NCBI RefSeq assembly: GCF_002116905.1
Contig: NZ_CP015118.1
Coordinates: 6,324,001-6,388,000 of the forward strand
Direction: 5' to 3'
Origin: Piscinibacter gummiphilus
GTDB taxonomy: Bacteria > Pseudomonadota > Gammaproteobacteria > Burkholderiales > Burkholderiaceae_C
Length of the DNA stretch: 64,000 nucleotides
In this document: positions 36,037-44,578 of the stretch, piece after piece
Numbering within the stretch: the first letter of the stretch is position 1
Layout of the letters: each line of letters opens with the position of its first letter
Notes under the pieces: model-generated
What the model was told of the DNA's origin: nothing
What the model saw: only the letters and a program-made list of their open reading frames with translations
Databases searched by the model: none
Program-made: the position numbers and the translations under genes

Positions 36037-37200
36037 TCAGCGCAGCGAGGCCCCGCGCAGGGACCGCGACACCGCCAGCACGCCCACGCCGGCCAGCACC
36101 ACGCACACGCCGGCCGGCACGGCCATCAGCTCCCACGAGAGCGCCTCGCCCTTGAGCACGCGGGTCATCAGCGCGTGCTGGGCGAGGGCGGGCACCCACC
36201 GGTGCCAGGGCGCCTCGCCGTCCTGGTTGAAGACGGTCACGAGCGGCAGCATCGACACCACGAGCAGCAGCACCGACGTGCTCGCCTGCGCCTCCTTGAA
36301 GGTGCGGCAGCGGATGGCCACGGCCATCAGCAGCGCCGAGAGCGCACAGGCGAGCGGCAGCAGCACCGCGACGAACCAGGCCGCCTCCACCGCGCCGAAC
36401 TGGAACAGCGCCTGCAGCGTGTCGCTGCGCAGCAGCCACTGCGCGGGCAGGAAGCTGAAGCAGCTCAGCACGGCGATCAGCACCGACACCGACACCACCG
36501 CCGCCCACTTGCCGAGCACCAGGGCCCAGCGCGGCGCGGGCAGCACCAGCAGCGGCTCGAGCGAACCCCGCTCGCGTTCACCCGCCGTGGTGTCGAGCGC
36601 GGCGTTGAGGGCGCCGTACAGCACGGCCATCAGCACGAAGAAGGGCAGCATCGACGTCAGCTGCGCGGCGCGCGACTGCTGGCTCGCGAGGTCGCGCCCG
36701 GCGAGGTCCACCGGTTCCAGCACCTGGGCCGACACGCCCCGAAGCGCGAGCGCCAGCAGCCCGCGTTCGCGCGAGAAGCCCTCGACGAGCCGGCGCACCC
36801 GCGCCGCGCCGGCCTCGGCCTGGCGGTTGCCGCTGTCGGACACCAGCTCCAGCACGGGCTGGTCGCCGTGCAGCAGCGCGTCCTCGAACCCTTCCGGCAC
36901 GACGAGCACGGGTTCGCCGAACTTCGAGCGCCGCAGCCGGTCCTCGTAGTCCGCCGGCGGCGCCTCGATGGCGTAGGTCTGGCGTTCGATGAAGTTGCGC
37001 AGCGTGGGCGCGTGTTCGATGCCGTCCACCACCACCACGCGCTTCTCCGCCTGCGTCTCGAACTGCGCGAGCAGCCCCGACAGCGCGATCAGCACCAGCG
37101 GCCCGAGCAGCACGCTCGACACCAGCACGACCATCAACGTGCGCCGGTCGCGCAGCGCGTCGACGATCTCCTTGCAGTACACCGTCCACACCGCCTTCAT
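36037..37200 (-). CDS. natB: ABC-2 type permease (NatB-like)
   Basis: The 387-residue membrane protein has an N-terminal helix (LMVVLVSSVLLGPLVLIALSG in part), a large periplasmic loop (about 50-200), then five or more helices from about 205 on, with GERERGSLEPLLVLP typical of ABC-2 permeases. It pairs with the ATPase just upstream (4-nt overlap). NatAB pairs export sodium or other cations and drugs; the true substrate is unknown. Confidence 0.85.
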   Translation of the reverse strand: MKAVWTVYCKEIVDALRDRRTLMVVLVSSVLLGPLVLIALSGLLAQFETQAEKRVVVVDGIEHAPTLRNFIERQTYAIEAPPADYEDRLRRSKFGEPVLVVPEGFEDALLHGDQPVLELVSDSGNRQAEAGAARVRRLVEGFSRERGLLALALRGVSAQVLEPVDLAGRDLASQQSRAAQLTSMLPFFVLMAVLYGALNAALDTTAGERERGSLEPLLVLPAPRWALVLGKWAAVVSVSVLIAVLSCFSFLPAQWLLRSDTLQALFQFGAVEAAWFVAVLLPLACALSALLMAVAIRCRTFKEAQASTSVLLLVVSMLPLVTVFNQDGEAPWHRWVPALAQHALMTRVLKGEALSWELMAVPAGVCVVLAGVGVLAVSRSLRGASLR

Positions 37201-37970
37201 GGCGCGGCCTCCCCGGGGTAGGCGAGGGCGACGAACGCTTCCTCGAAGTCGGTCTCGAGCGTGGACGCGAGCAGCTCGTCCACCGTGCCCGAGGCCACGG
37301 TGCGCCCGTGCGAGACGATCACGACGCTGTCGCAGAGCCGCTCCACCTCCTGCATGATGTGTGTCGAGAAGACGATGCACTTGCCCCCGCCCTCCGGCGA
37401 GCACAGGTGGTGCAGCGTTTCGCGCAGCGCCCGCGTGGCCATCACGTCGAGGCCGTTGGTGGGTTCGTCCAGCACGATGTTCGCCGGGTCGTGCACCAGC
37501 GCGCGGGCCAGCGCCGTCTTCATGCGTTCGCCCTGGCTGAAGCCGTCGGTGCGGCGGTCCAGCAGCCGCGTCAGGTCGAGCACCCGCGCGAGTTCGGCCG
37601 CGCGCGCCTCGGCGGCGTCGCGGGTCATGCCCTGCAGCCGGCCGAAGTACACGATGTTCTCGCGGGCCGTGAGGCGCGGGTACAGGCCGCGCGCATCGCT
37701 CAGCACGCCCATGCGTGCGATGGCGCCGCGCGGGTCGCGTTTCACGTCGATGCCGTCCACCGCCATGCGGCCGCCGTCGGGTTCGATCAGGCCGGCGAGC
37801 ATGCGCAGCGACGTGGTCTTGCCCGCGCCGTTCGGACCCAGCAGCCCGAGGATGTGCCCGTCCGGCGCGGTGAAGCTCACGTCGACGACCGCATGCACCG
37901 GCCCGGCGGCCGGGCGCAGGAAGCGGCGTGGCGCGGGGAAGTTCTTCACGAGGTGTTCGACGCGGATCAT
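37197..37970 (-). CDS. natA: ABC transporter ATP-binding protein (NatA-like)
   Basis: The 257-residue ATPase has Walker A GPNGAGKTTSLRML, signature FSQGERMKTALARAL (FSQGE in place of LSGGQ), Walker B NIVLDEPTNGLD and a switch His in STHIM. It drives the adjoining NatB-like permease. It overlaps the permease by 4 nt and its own ATG overlaps the stop of the hydrolase gene by 4 nt, giving a hydrolase-natA-natB operon. Confidence 0.9.
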   Translation of the reverse strand: MIRVEHLVKNFPAPRRFLRPAAGPVHAVVDVSFTAPDGHILGLLGPNGAGKTTSLRMLAGLIEPDGGRMAVDGIDVKRDPRGAIARMGVLSDARGLYPRLTARENIVYFGRLQGMTRDAAEARAAELARVLDLTRLLDRRTDGFSQGERMKTALARALVHDPANIVLDEPTNGLDVMATRALRETLHHLCSPEGGGKCIVFSTHIMQEVERLCDSVVIVSHGRTVASGTVDELLASTLETDFEEAFVALAYPGEAAP

Positions 37971-39436
37971 GGCTTCGCCTCCGCGGGCAGGCGCACGGGG
38001 CGCAGGGCCGGGGGCCGCGGCACGCCCTTCGCGCAGGACGTGTCCACGCGCAGCGCGGTGGCGTCGTCGGGCGCGTCGATGAAGCGGAACCACACGTCGC
38101 GCAGGCAGCCGAGCGACAGCAGGCCGTGCCCGGCGTTGTCGACCACCACGTGCCGCGCGTTCGATCCCAGCGCCGTGGCGACCCGTTCGGCATGGCGGGG
38201 CGGCGTGGCCGGGTCGAGGCCGCCGCTCAGCAGCAGCACCGGCGCCGGGCTCGGCGGCACGGTGTAGAACGCCGGCGGCACCTCGCCGCGCGGCCATTCG
38301 GCGCACACGCGGCGGTACAGCTGCAGCTGGCCGTCGCCGAAGTCCTTGCCGCGGCCCTCGGCGTGGCCGGCGAGGCGGGGCACGTCCTCCGCGCACACCA
38401 CCGAGAAGTGCATGCCGGCGGCGATGGTGCCAGCCTTGCCCGAGAACAGGCTGCTGCCGAGGCCCATGAGCCCTTCCAGGCGCCCCGCCGCGGCGTCGTG
38501 CAGGGCAGCCGGCAACGCGGAGGACAACACCGGCGCGTACAGCGCGCCCCGCACCGTCGACAGCACGATCTCGCGCGTGAGCGTGAGGCGCTCGGGCCGT
38601 CCGGTGAGCGGGTGGGCCACCTCGACCGGCCGGGGCAGGCCCGACAGCAGCTTCGCCCAGTCCTCGCGCAGGTTCGGGAAGTCGGCCGCGCAGCCCGGCT
38701 CGCGGGCGCAGGCCTCCAGCAGCGCGTCGAGCACGGCCTGGCTGTCGAGCGACTGGCTGGCCGGCAGCACCATGTCGGGCGGGGCCACGCCGTCGAGCAC
38801 CACGCGGCGCACGTGGCGCGGGAACTGGCGGAGGTAGTCGAGCGCCGCGCGGGTGCCGTAGGACGCGCCGACGAGGTTGATGCGTTCGGCGCCCAGCTGG
38901 ACCCGCACCGCGTCGAGGTCCTGCATCGCGAGGGGCGTGGCGAAGAACTTCAGGCCGTCGACACCGCCGAGGTTCTTTCGGGCGCCGAGGCGGTCGCGGC
39001 AGGCCATCAGCTGGCGGAACTGGCGGTCGGGGTCGGTCTGGTCGGCCACGGCCTGGTGGCGCGGGTCCTCGCAGTCGAGCGGCTCGGAGCGGCCGGTCCC
39101 GCGCTGGTCCACGAACACGATGTCGCGCCGGTTGTTCAGGCGCTGGAACAGCGGCAGCACCTGGGACAGCACCGACGAAGCGCTCTGCCCCGGACCGCCG
39201 GGAATCAGGAAGACGGGGTCGTCGAACTTGCGCCGCGCGAGCGCCGGCACCACCACGTAGCGCACGTCGATGGCGGGGCCGTCCGGCCGGGCCGGGTCGA
39301 GCGGGCGGCGCACCGAACCGCACATCACCTCGAAGCGGTGGCCGTCGATGCGGCACGGCTGCAGCTGCGCCTGCGCGGAGGGCAGGGCACCCGCCAGCAG
39401 AGCGAGGCCAGCGAGGGCGCGCGACAGGGCTCGCAT
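37967..39436 (-). CDS. Exported TAP-like alpha/beta hydrolase (peptidase/esterase)
   Basis: The 489-residue protein has a signal peptide (ALAGLALLAGALPSAQA) and the tripeptidyl-aminopeptidase-like alpha/beta hydrolase layout: LIPGGPGQSA, VFVDQRGTGRSEPLDC, nucleophile elbow GASYGTRAALDYLRQ, acid in SGGLDPATPP and His in NAGHGLL. Relatives cut N-terminal residues or hydrolyse esters in the periplasm. The C-terminal TAP-like domain is present. It is translationally coupled to natA, so the exporter may act with it. Confidence 0.86.
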   Translation of the reverse strand: MRALSRALAGLALLAGALPSAQAQLQPCRIDGHRFEVMCGSVRRPLDPARPDGPAIDVRYVVVPALARRKFDDPVFLIPGGPGQSASSVLSQVLPLFQRLNNRRDIVFVDQRGTGRSEPLDCEDPRHQAVADQTDPDRQFRQLMACRDRLGARKNLGGVDGLKFFATPLAMQDLDAVRVQLGAERINLVGASYGTRAALDYLRQFPRHVRRVVLDGVAPPDMVLPASQSLDSQAVLDALLEACAREPGCAADFPNLREDWAKLLSGLPRPVEVAHPLTGRPERLTLTREIVLSTVRGALYAPVLSSALPAALHDAAAGRLEGLMGLGSSLFSGKAGTIAAGMHFSVVCAEDVPRLAGHAEGRGKDFGDGQLQLYRRVCAEWPRGEVPPAFYTVPPSPAPVLLLSGGLDPATPPRHAERVATALGSNARHVVVDNAGHGLLSLGCLRDVWFRFIDAPDDATALRVDTSCAKGVPRPPALRPVRLPAEAKP

Positions 39437-39441
39437 CGGGC

Positions 39442-39810
39442 TCAGGCGCCCAGCAGCCGCTTCAGCTCGCCGCTGTCGATCAGGCGCTGCAGGTCGGCGT
39501 TGCCGCCCACGAGGCTGCCCTTCACGAACACCATCGGGAACGTGGGCCAGCCCGTCCACATCTTCAGCGCGTTGCGCCGGCGCCATTCGGAAAAGTAGCT
39601 GCCGTACTCGAGGTACTGGTGGCTCACGCCGGCCGCGTCGAGCGCGCGCCGCGCCTTGCGGCACTCGGGGTTCATCGCCATGCCGACGACGAGCACCGGG
39701 TTCGACCCCGCGGCCGCCTGCACGTTGTGCACGATGTCGGCGTTCAGGTTCGCGACCTGGTCGCGCACCGCGGGGTGGATTCGGGTCTCGTCGAGGACTT
39801 GACGGGGCAT
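39442..39810 (-). CDS. Glutaredoxin-like protein
   Basis: The 122-residue protein has a thioredoxin-like fold of the glutaredoxin family: VLVVGMAMNPECRKARRALDAAG, then WTGWPTFPMVFVKGSLVGG and DLQRLIDSGELKRLL. The active site keeps a single Cys (PEC in place of CGFS or CxxC), which suggests a monothiol type, possibly for iron-sulphur transfer, with an altered loop. It is 5 bp upstream of the hydrolase start on the same strand. Confidence 0.8.
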   Translation of the reverse strand: MPRQVLDETRIHPAVRDQVANLNADIVHNVQAAAGSNPVLVVGMAMNPECRKARRALDAAGVSHQYLEYGSYFSEWRRRNALKMWTGWPTFPMVFVKGSLVGGNADLQRLIDSGELKRLLGA

Positions 39811-39857
39811 CGGCTGGCTCCAGGCTCGGAAGGAGCCCGAAGGTTAGCCGATGCCGT

Positions 39858-40739
39858 TCACGTCGCCAGCGCGCCCGACTGGAAGTCCCGGAAGGCCTGG
39901 TGGATCTCGGCCTCGGTGTTCATCACGAACGGACCGTACTGCACGATGGGCTCGTTCAGCGGCTTGCCGGCCACGATCAGCACCCGCACCGGCTCGTCCG
40001 ACGCCGAGTCGACGCGCACGCCGTCCGCGCCCGCCGTGTTCGCGAGGATCGCCATGCGGTCGGTCTCGACCCGCGTGCCCGCCACGTCGGCCGCGCCGCC
40101 GAACACGTAGACGAACGCGTTGTGCGTCGCCGGGATCGGCTGCTCGAACGACGTGCCCGGGGGCAGCGTCACGTCCAGGTACAGCGGCTCGGTCGTCGGG
40201 CGTGTCACGGCCCCGCGGGTGCCGCGGGTCTCACCGGCCAGCACGCGCACGGTGACCCCGTCGTCCAGCGTCAGGAACGGCACGTCCGCGGGCGGCACGT
40301 CCTGGTAGCCCGGCGCGGTCAGCTTGTCCTTCGCGGCGAGGTTGACCCACAGCTGGAAGCCGGCCATGCGGCCTTCTTCCTGCTCGGGCATCTCCGAGTG
40401 CAGGATGCCCCGGCCGGCCGTCATCCACTGCAGGCTGCCCGGTTCGAGCAGGCCGACGTTGCCCACGCTGTCCTGGTGGCGCATGCGCCCGGCCAGCATG
40501 TACGTGACGGTCTCGAAGCCGCGGTGCGGGTGCGTCGGGAAGCCGCCGATGTAGTCGCTCGCGGCATCGCTGCCGAAGGCGTCCAGCATCAGGAACGGGT
40601 CCAGCCGGCGCTGCAGCGGCTGCGTCAGCACGCGGGTCAGCTTGACGCCGTCGCCGTCGGAGGTGGGTTGGCCTCGCACCTGCCGTTCGACGGTGCGGGA
40701 CTGGGTCAACGAAACGAGGGTGGGGGTAGAGGTGTTCAT
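39858..40739 (-). CDS. Pirin family protein
   Basis: The 293-residue protein has two cupin-like domains. The metal-site residues occur in FPTHPHRGFETVTYML and HSEMPEQ, the typical pirin pattern (His, His, His, Glu). Pirins bind iron and some have quercetinase or regulatory activity; this one's role is unknown. ATG 40739 is favoured over an upstream start at 40793. It diverges from a glutathione transferase gene, possibly under shared stress control. Confidence 0.88.
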   Translation of the reverse strand: MNTSTPTLVSLTQSRTVERQVRGQPTSDGDGVKLTRVLTQPLQRRLDPFLMLDAFGSDAASDYIGGFPTHPHRGFETVTYMLAGRMRHQDSVGNVGLLEPGSLQWMTAGRGILHSEMPEQEEGRMAGFQLWVNLAAKDKLTAPGYQDVPPADVPFLTLDDGVTVRVLAGETRGTRGAVTRPTTEPLYLDVTLPPGTSFEQPIPATHNAFVYVFGGAADVAGTRVETDRMAILANTAGADGVRVDSASDEPVRVLIVAGKPLNEPIVQYGPFVMNTEAEIHQAFRDFQSGALAT

Positions 40740-40862
40740 GGGTTCAATGTAGGTCCGCGGGCGGCGATTGGAAGGCGGCTGGTTTGATGCCATCGCTCAA
40801 ACGGATTGCATGGTCGCCCGCGGCGTTCTAATGTCGGTCTTCCCCGTCCCGATGGAGTCCGC

Positions 40863-41468
40863 ATGAAGCTCTACTACAGCCCCGGCGCGTGTTCGCTGTC
40901 CCCCCACATCGTGCTGCGCGAGTCCGGCCTCGCCTTCGACCTGGTGCGCACCAGCACCAAGACGCACAAGATGGACGACGGCACCGACTTCTACTCGATC
41001 AACCCGAAGGGGGCCGTCCCCGTCCTCGAGATCGCCAACGGCGAGCGCCTGACGGAAGGCCCCGTGATCGTCCAGTACATCGCCGACCAGGTGCCGCAGA
41101 AGCAGCTCGTGCCGCCCGCCGGCACCATGGCGCGCTACCGCGTGCAGGAGTGGCTCAACTACATCACCAGCGAGCTGCACAAGTCGTTCGGCCCGCTGTT
41201 CACGCCCACCATGCCCGCCGACGGCAAGGACGTGCTCAAGGGCTGGATCGCCCACCGCCTCAAGTGGGTCGACGGCCAGCTCGCCGGCAAGCAGTACCTC
41301 ACCGGCGACACCTTCACGGTGGCCGACGCCTACCTCTACACGGTGGTCAACTGGACCAAACACGTGGGCATCTCCACGGACGAACTGCCCAACCTGCTGG
41401 CCTTCATGGCGAGAGTGGGCGCACGCCCCGCGGTGGGTGAGGCGCTGAAGGCCGAAGGGCTCGTCTGA
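40863..41468 (+). CDS. Glutathione S-transferase, beta-class-like
   Basis: The 201-residue protein has the thioredoxin-like N-terminal domain with catalytic Cys10 (YYSPGACSLSPHI), the glutathione-binding GAVPVLE, and an all-helical C-terminal domain with LTGDTFTVADAYLY. It conjugates or reduces with glutathione and may bind xenobiotics. ATG 40863 starts the family alignment. It lies 89 bp upstream of the phospholipid operon but probably has its own promoter. Confidence 0.92.
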   Translation: MKLYYSPGACSLSPHIVLRESGLAFDLVRTSTKTHKMDDGTDFYSINPKGAVPVLEIANGERLTEGPVIVQYIADQVPQKQLVPPAGTMARYRVQEWLNYITSELHKSFGPLFTPTMPADGKDVLKGWIAHRLKWVDGQLAGKQYLTGDTFTVADAYLYTVVNWTKHVGISTDELPNLLAFMARVGARPAVGEALKAEGLV

Positions 41469-41557
41469 TGCCCCGATGAGGGGCGCGCCGTGGGCCTGCA
41501 TCGGCCCTCGGCGTTTTCCTACAGCCCCGGACCGGCCGAATCGGTACAACTCGGGGA

Positions 41558-42349
41558 ATGAGCCAGAACCCTCCGTCGGCGGCCCGACCGTCGACCGATT
41601 TCTCCTTCAAGGTCCTGACGGTGAACACCCACAAGGGGTTCACCGCGCTGAACCGACGCTTCATCCTCCCCGAGCTGCGCGAGGCGGTGCGGGCGGTCTC
41701 GGCCGACGTGGTGTTCCTGCAGGAAGTGCAGGGCACCCACATGCGGCACGCCGAACGCTTCACCAACTGGACGGAAGCGCCACACTACGAGTTCCTCGCC
41801 GACTCGATCTGGCCGCAGTTCGCGTACGGCCGCAACGCCGTGTACCCGCACGGGCACCACGGCAACGCGGTGCTGTCGAAGTACCCGATCGTCCACCACG
41901 AGAACCGCGACGTCTCCATCGGCGGTCCGGAACGGCGCGGCCTGCTGCACGTCGTGATGAAGGTGCCGGGGCGCGAGGACAAGCCCCAGATCCACGCCAT
42001 CTGCGTGCACCTGAGCCTGCAGGAGGCCCACCGCCGCAAGCAGATGGACATGCTCTGCGAGATGGTCCGCACCGAGGTGCCCGACGACGCGCCGCTGCTC
42101 GTCGCCGGCGACTTCAACGACTGGCGGCGCAACGCCCACCGCATCCTCGAGAAGGGCGCGGGCCTGCACGAGGTGTTCGTGCGCGCCACCGGCAAGTCGG
42201 CCCGCACCTTCCCCGCCCGCTTCCCCGTGCTGCAGCTGGACCGCATCTACGTGCGCAACGCGCGCGTGCACGCGCCGTTCGTGCTGCCGCGCAAGCCCTG
42301 GTCGCACCTGTCCGACCACGCACCGCTCGCCGCGGAGATCGCGCTGTGA
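41558..42349 (+). CDS. Endonuclease/exonuclease/phosphatase family protein (YbhP-like)
   Basis: The 263-residue protein belongs to the metal-dependent EEP fold: LTVNTHKGF, VVFLQEVQG with the metal Glu, VAGDFNDWR and LSDHAPL near the end. In E. coli the same order ybhP-clsB-ybhN is found, and YbhP is thought to act on phospholipid products. The stop overlaps the clsB GTG start by 4 nt (GTGA). Confidence 0.87.
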   Translation: MSQNPPSAARPSTDFSFKVLTVNTHKGFTALNRRFILPELREAVRAVSADVVFLQEVQGTHMRHAERFTNWTEAPHYEFLADSIWPQFAYGRNAVYPHGHHGNAVLSKYPIVHHENRDVSIGGPERRGLLHVVMKVPGREDKPQIHAICVHLSLQEAHRRKQMDMLCEMVRTEVPDDAPLLVAGDFNDWRRNAHRILEKGAGLHEVFVRATGKSARTFPARFPVLQLDRIYVRNARVHAPFVLPRKPWSHLSDHAPLAAEIAL

Positions 42350-43605
42350 ACTCGCGCTGGACCCAGGGCAACCGCTTCGGGCTGCTCGAAAACGGCGAGG
42401 AATTTTTCCCGGCCGTGTTCGACGCCATCCGTGCCGCGCGGCGCGAGGTGGTGCTCGAGACCTTCATCTGGTTCGAGGACAAGGTGGGCAACGAACTGCA
42501 GCGGGTGCTGATCGACGCCGCGAAGCGGGGCGTCACGGTGGACGTGCTGGTCGACGGCTTCGGCTCGTCCGAGCTGACGCCCGCCTTCATCGCCGCGCTG
42601 ACGGATGCCGGCGTGCGTTTCCGCGCGTTCGACCCGAAGCCGCGTGTCCTCGGGATGCGCACGAACGTGTTCCGCCGCATGCACCGCAAGATCGTCGTGG
42701 TCGACGAGACCATCGCGTTCGTGGGCGGCATCAACTACTCGGCCGACCACCTCGCCGACTTCGGCCCCCAGGCCAAGCAGGACTATTCGGTGCGGATCGA
42801 AGGCCCCGTCGTCGCCGAGATCCGCACCTTCGCCCGCAACGCGATCGCGGTGCCCGACGACGGCCAGCGTCGGTGGTACCAGCGCCGCCCGCACCTGCAC
42901 CGTGATGCGCCGCAGCCGGAGCCCGGCACGGCCAGCGCCCTGTTCGTCACGCGCGACAACCAGTCGCACCGCACCGACATCGAACGGCACTACCGCGCGG
43001 CGATCCGCTCGGCCCGCAAGGACGTCATCATCGCCAACGCGTACTTCTTCCCCGGCTACCGGCTGCTCAAGGAGATGCGCAAGGCGGCCCGCCGCGGCGT
43101 GCGCGTGCGCCTGATCCTGCAGGGCGAACCCGACATGCCCATCGTCAAGATGGCCGCGGCGATGCTGTACGACCACCTGCAGCGCGCCGGTGTCGAGATC
43201 CACGAGTACTGCAAGCGCCCGCTGCACGGCAAGGTGGCGCTGGTGGACGACGAATGGTCCACCGTGGGCTCCAGCAACCTCGACCCGTTGAGCCTGTCGC
43301 TGAACCTCGAGGCCAACGTCGTGATCCGCGACCGCGGCTTCAACCAGCACCTGCGCGAGCGGCTCGAGTACCTCATGGAACACGCCTGCACGCAGGTCAC
43401 GGCGGACCGGCTGCCGCGTCGCAACGCCTGGCACATCGTGCGCAGCTTCTTCGTCTTCCACTTCCTGCGCCGCTATCCCGCCTGGGCGGGTTGGCTGCCG
43501 GCGCACGTGCCCAAGGTGGTGGTGCCGAAGCCCGAGCCCGACACCCCCTCGATCGCGAACCTCGCCGGCATGACCCACGCGACCGAGTCCGCGGAGTCGC
43601 GCTGA
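42346..43605 (+). CDS. clsB: Cardiolipin synthase ClsB
   Basis: The 419-residue protein has two HKD phospholipase-D motifs: HRKIVVVDETIAFVGG near residue 113 and HGKVALVDDEWSTVGSSN near 294. ClsB makes cardiolipin or phosphatidylglycerol from PG and other phospholipids at the membrane. It starts with GTG and overlaps the EEP gene by 4 nt. The length fits ClsB (about 413). The C-terminal 40 residues are proline-rich and less typical. Confidence 0.93.
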   Translation: MNSRWTQGNRFGLLENGEEFFPAVFDAIRAARREVVLETFIWFEDKVGNELQRVLIDAAKRGVTVDVLVDGFGSSELTPAFIAALTDAGVRFRAFDPKPRVLGMRTNVFRRMHRKIVVVDETIAFVGGINYSADHLADFGPQAKQDYSVRIEGPVVAEIRTFARNAIAVPDDGQRRWYQRRPHLHRDAPQPEPGTASALFVTRDNQSHRTDIERHYRAAIRSARKDVIIANAYFFPGYRLLKEMRKAARRGVRVRLILQGEPDMPIVKMAAAMLYDHLQRAGVEIHEYCKRPLHGKVALVDDEWSTVGSSNLDPLSLSLNLEANVVIRDRGFNQHLRERLEYLMEHACTQVTADRLPRRNAWHIVRSFFVFHFLRRYPAWAGWLPAHVPKVVVPKPEPDTPSIANLAGMTHATESAESR

Positions 43606-43606
43606 C

Positions 43607-44575
43607 ATGCAGACCGCCGCCGCACGCCACCCGCACGCGCCACACCGGACCTGGTGGCCGGTGGCGAAGCGGGGCCTCGCGTTCGCGTTCTTCGCCCTGG
43701 TCGCCTGGCTGCTCGTGCGCCAGGCCCGCACCATCGACTGGAGCGCGGTGGGCGTGTCGATGGCCGAGCTGCCCGTGCCGGTGCTGCTGCTGGGGGCGCT
43801 GCTCGCCGCCGGCAGCCACGTCCTCTACAGCACCTTCGACCTGTTCGGCCGCCACCTGACCGGCCACCATCTGCACACGGGCCGCGTGATGCTCGTGACC
43901 TTCATCAGCTACGCCTTCAACCTGAACTTCGGCGCGCTCGTGGGCGGCATCGCGTTCCGCTACCGCCTCTATGCGCGGCTGGGCCTCGGGGGTGCGGCGG
44001 TCACGCGCGTGCTCACCGTGAGCATGCTGACGAACTGGCTCGGCTACCTGGTGCTCGCGGGCCTCGTGTTCCTGCTGCACCCGATCCCCGTGCCACCCAC
44101 CTGGCCCATCGAGTCGGGCGACCTGCAGTGGCTCGGCTTCCTGCTGCTCGGTGTCGCCGCGGCCTACCTGCTGGCCTGCGCCACGCTGAAGCGGCGCCGG
44201 TGGACGGTGCGCGGGCACGAGGTGATCCTGCCGTCCGGCCGCCTCGCGCTGCTGCAGCTGGCGGTGTCGATGGTGAACTGGATGCTGATCGCCGGCGTGG
44301 TGTTCGTGCTGCTGCAGGGCCGTGTCGAGTACGCGGCCGTGCTGGGCGTGCTGCTCGCGGCCGCCGTGGCCGGCGTGATCGCCCATGTGCCCGCGGGGCT
44401 CGGCGTGCTGGAGGCGGTGTTCGTGGCCCTGTTGTCGCCGGCCATTCACGCCGACCAGCTGCTCGCCACGCTGATCGTCTACCGCGCTCTGTACTACCTC
44501 GTGCCGCTGGCGGTGGCGAGTGCCGCGTACCTGTGGGTGGAGACCCGGGCCAGGAACCTGCGCATGACACACTAG
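43607..44575 (+). CDS. YbhN/UPF0104 membrane protein
   Basis: The 322-residue membrane protein has eight or so helices with the lysylphosphatidylglycerol synthase TM-region pattern (FNLNFGALVGGIAFRYRLY, HVPAGLGVLEAVFVALL). YbhN is thought to take part in phospholipid transport or cardiolipin synthesis; the exact function is open. It follows clsB by one base, giving an operon like E. coli ybhPON. Confidence 0.85.
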   Translation: MQTAAARHPHAPHRTWWPVAKRGLAFAFFALVAWLLVRQARTIDWSAVGVSMAELPVPVLLLGALLAAGSHVLYSTFDLFGRHLTGHHLHTGRVMLVTFISYAFNLNFGALVGGIAFRYRLYARLGLGGAAVTRVLTVSMLTNWLGYLVLAGLVFLLHPIPVPPTWPIESGDLQWLGFLLLGVAAAYLLACATLKRRRWTVRGHEVILPSGRLALLQLAVSMVNWMLIAGVVFVLLQGRVEYAAVLGVLLAAAVAGVIAHVPAGLGVLEAVFVALLSPAIHADQLLATLIVYRALYYLVPLAVASAAYLWVETRARNLRMTH

Positions 44576-44578
44576 GGC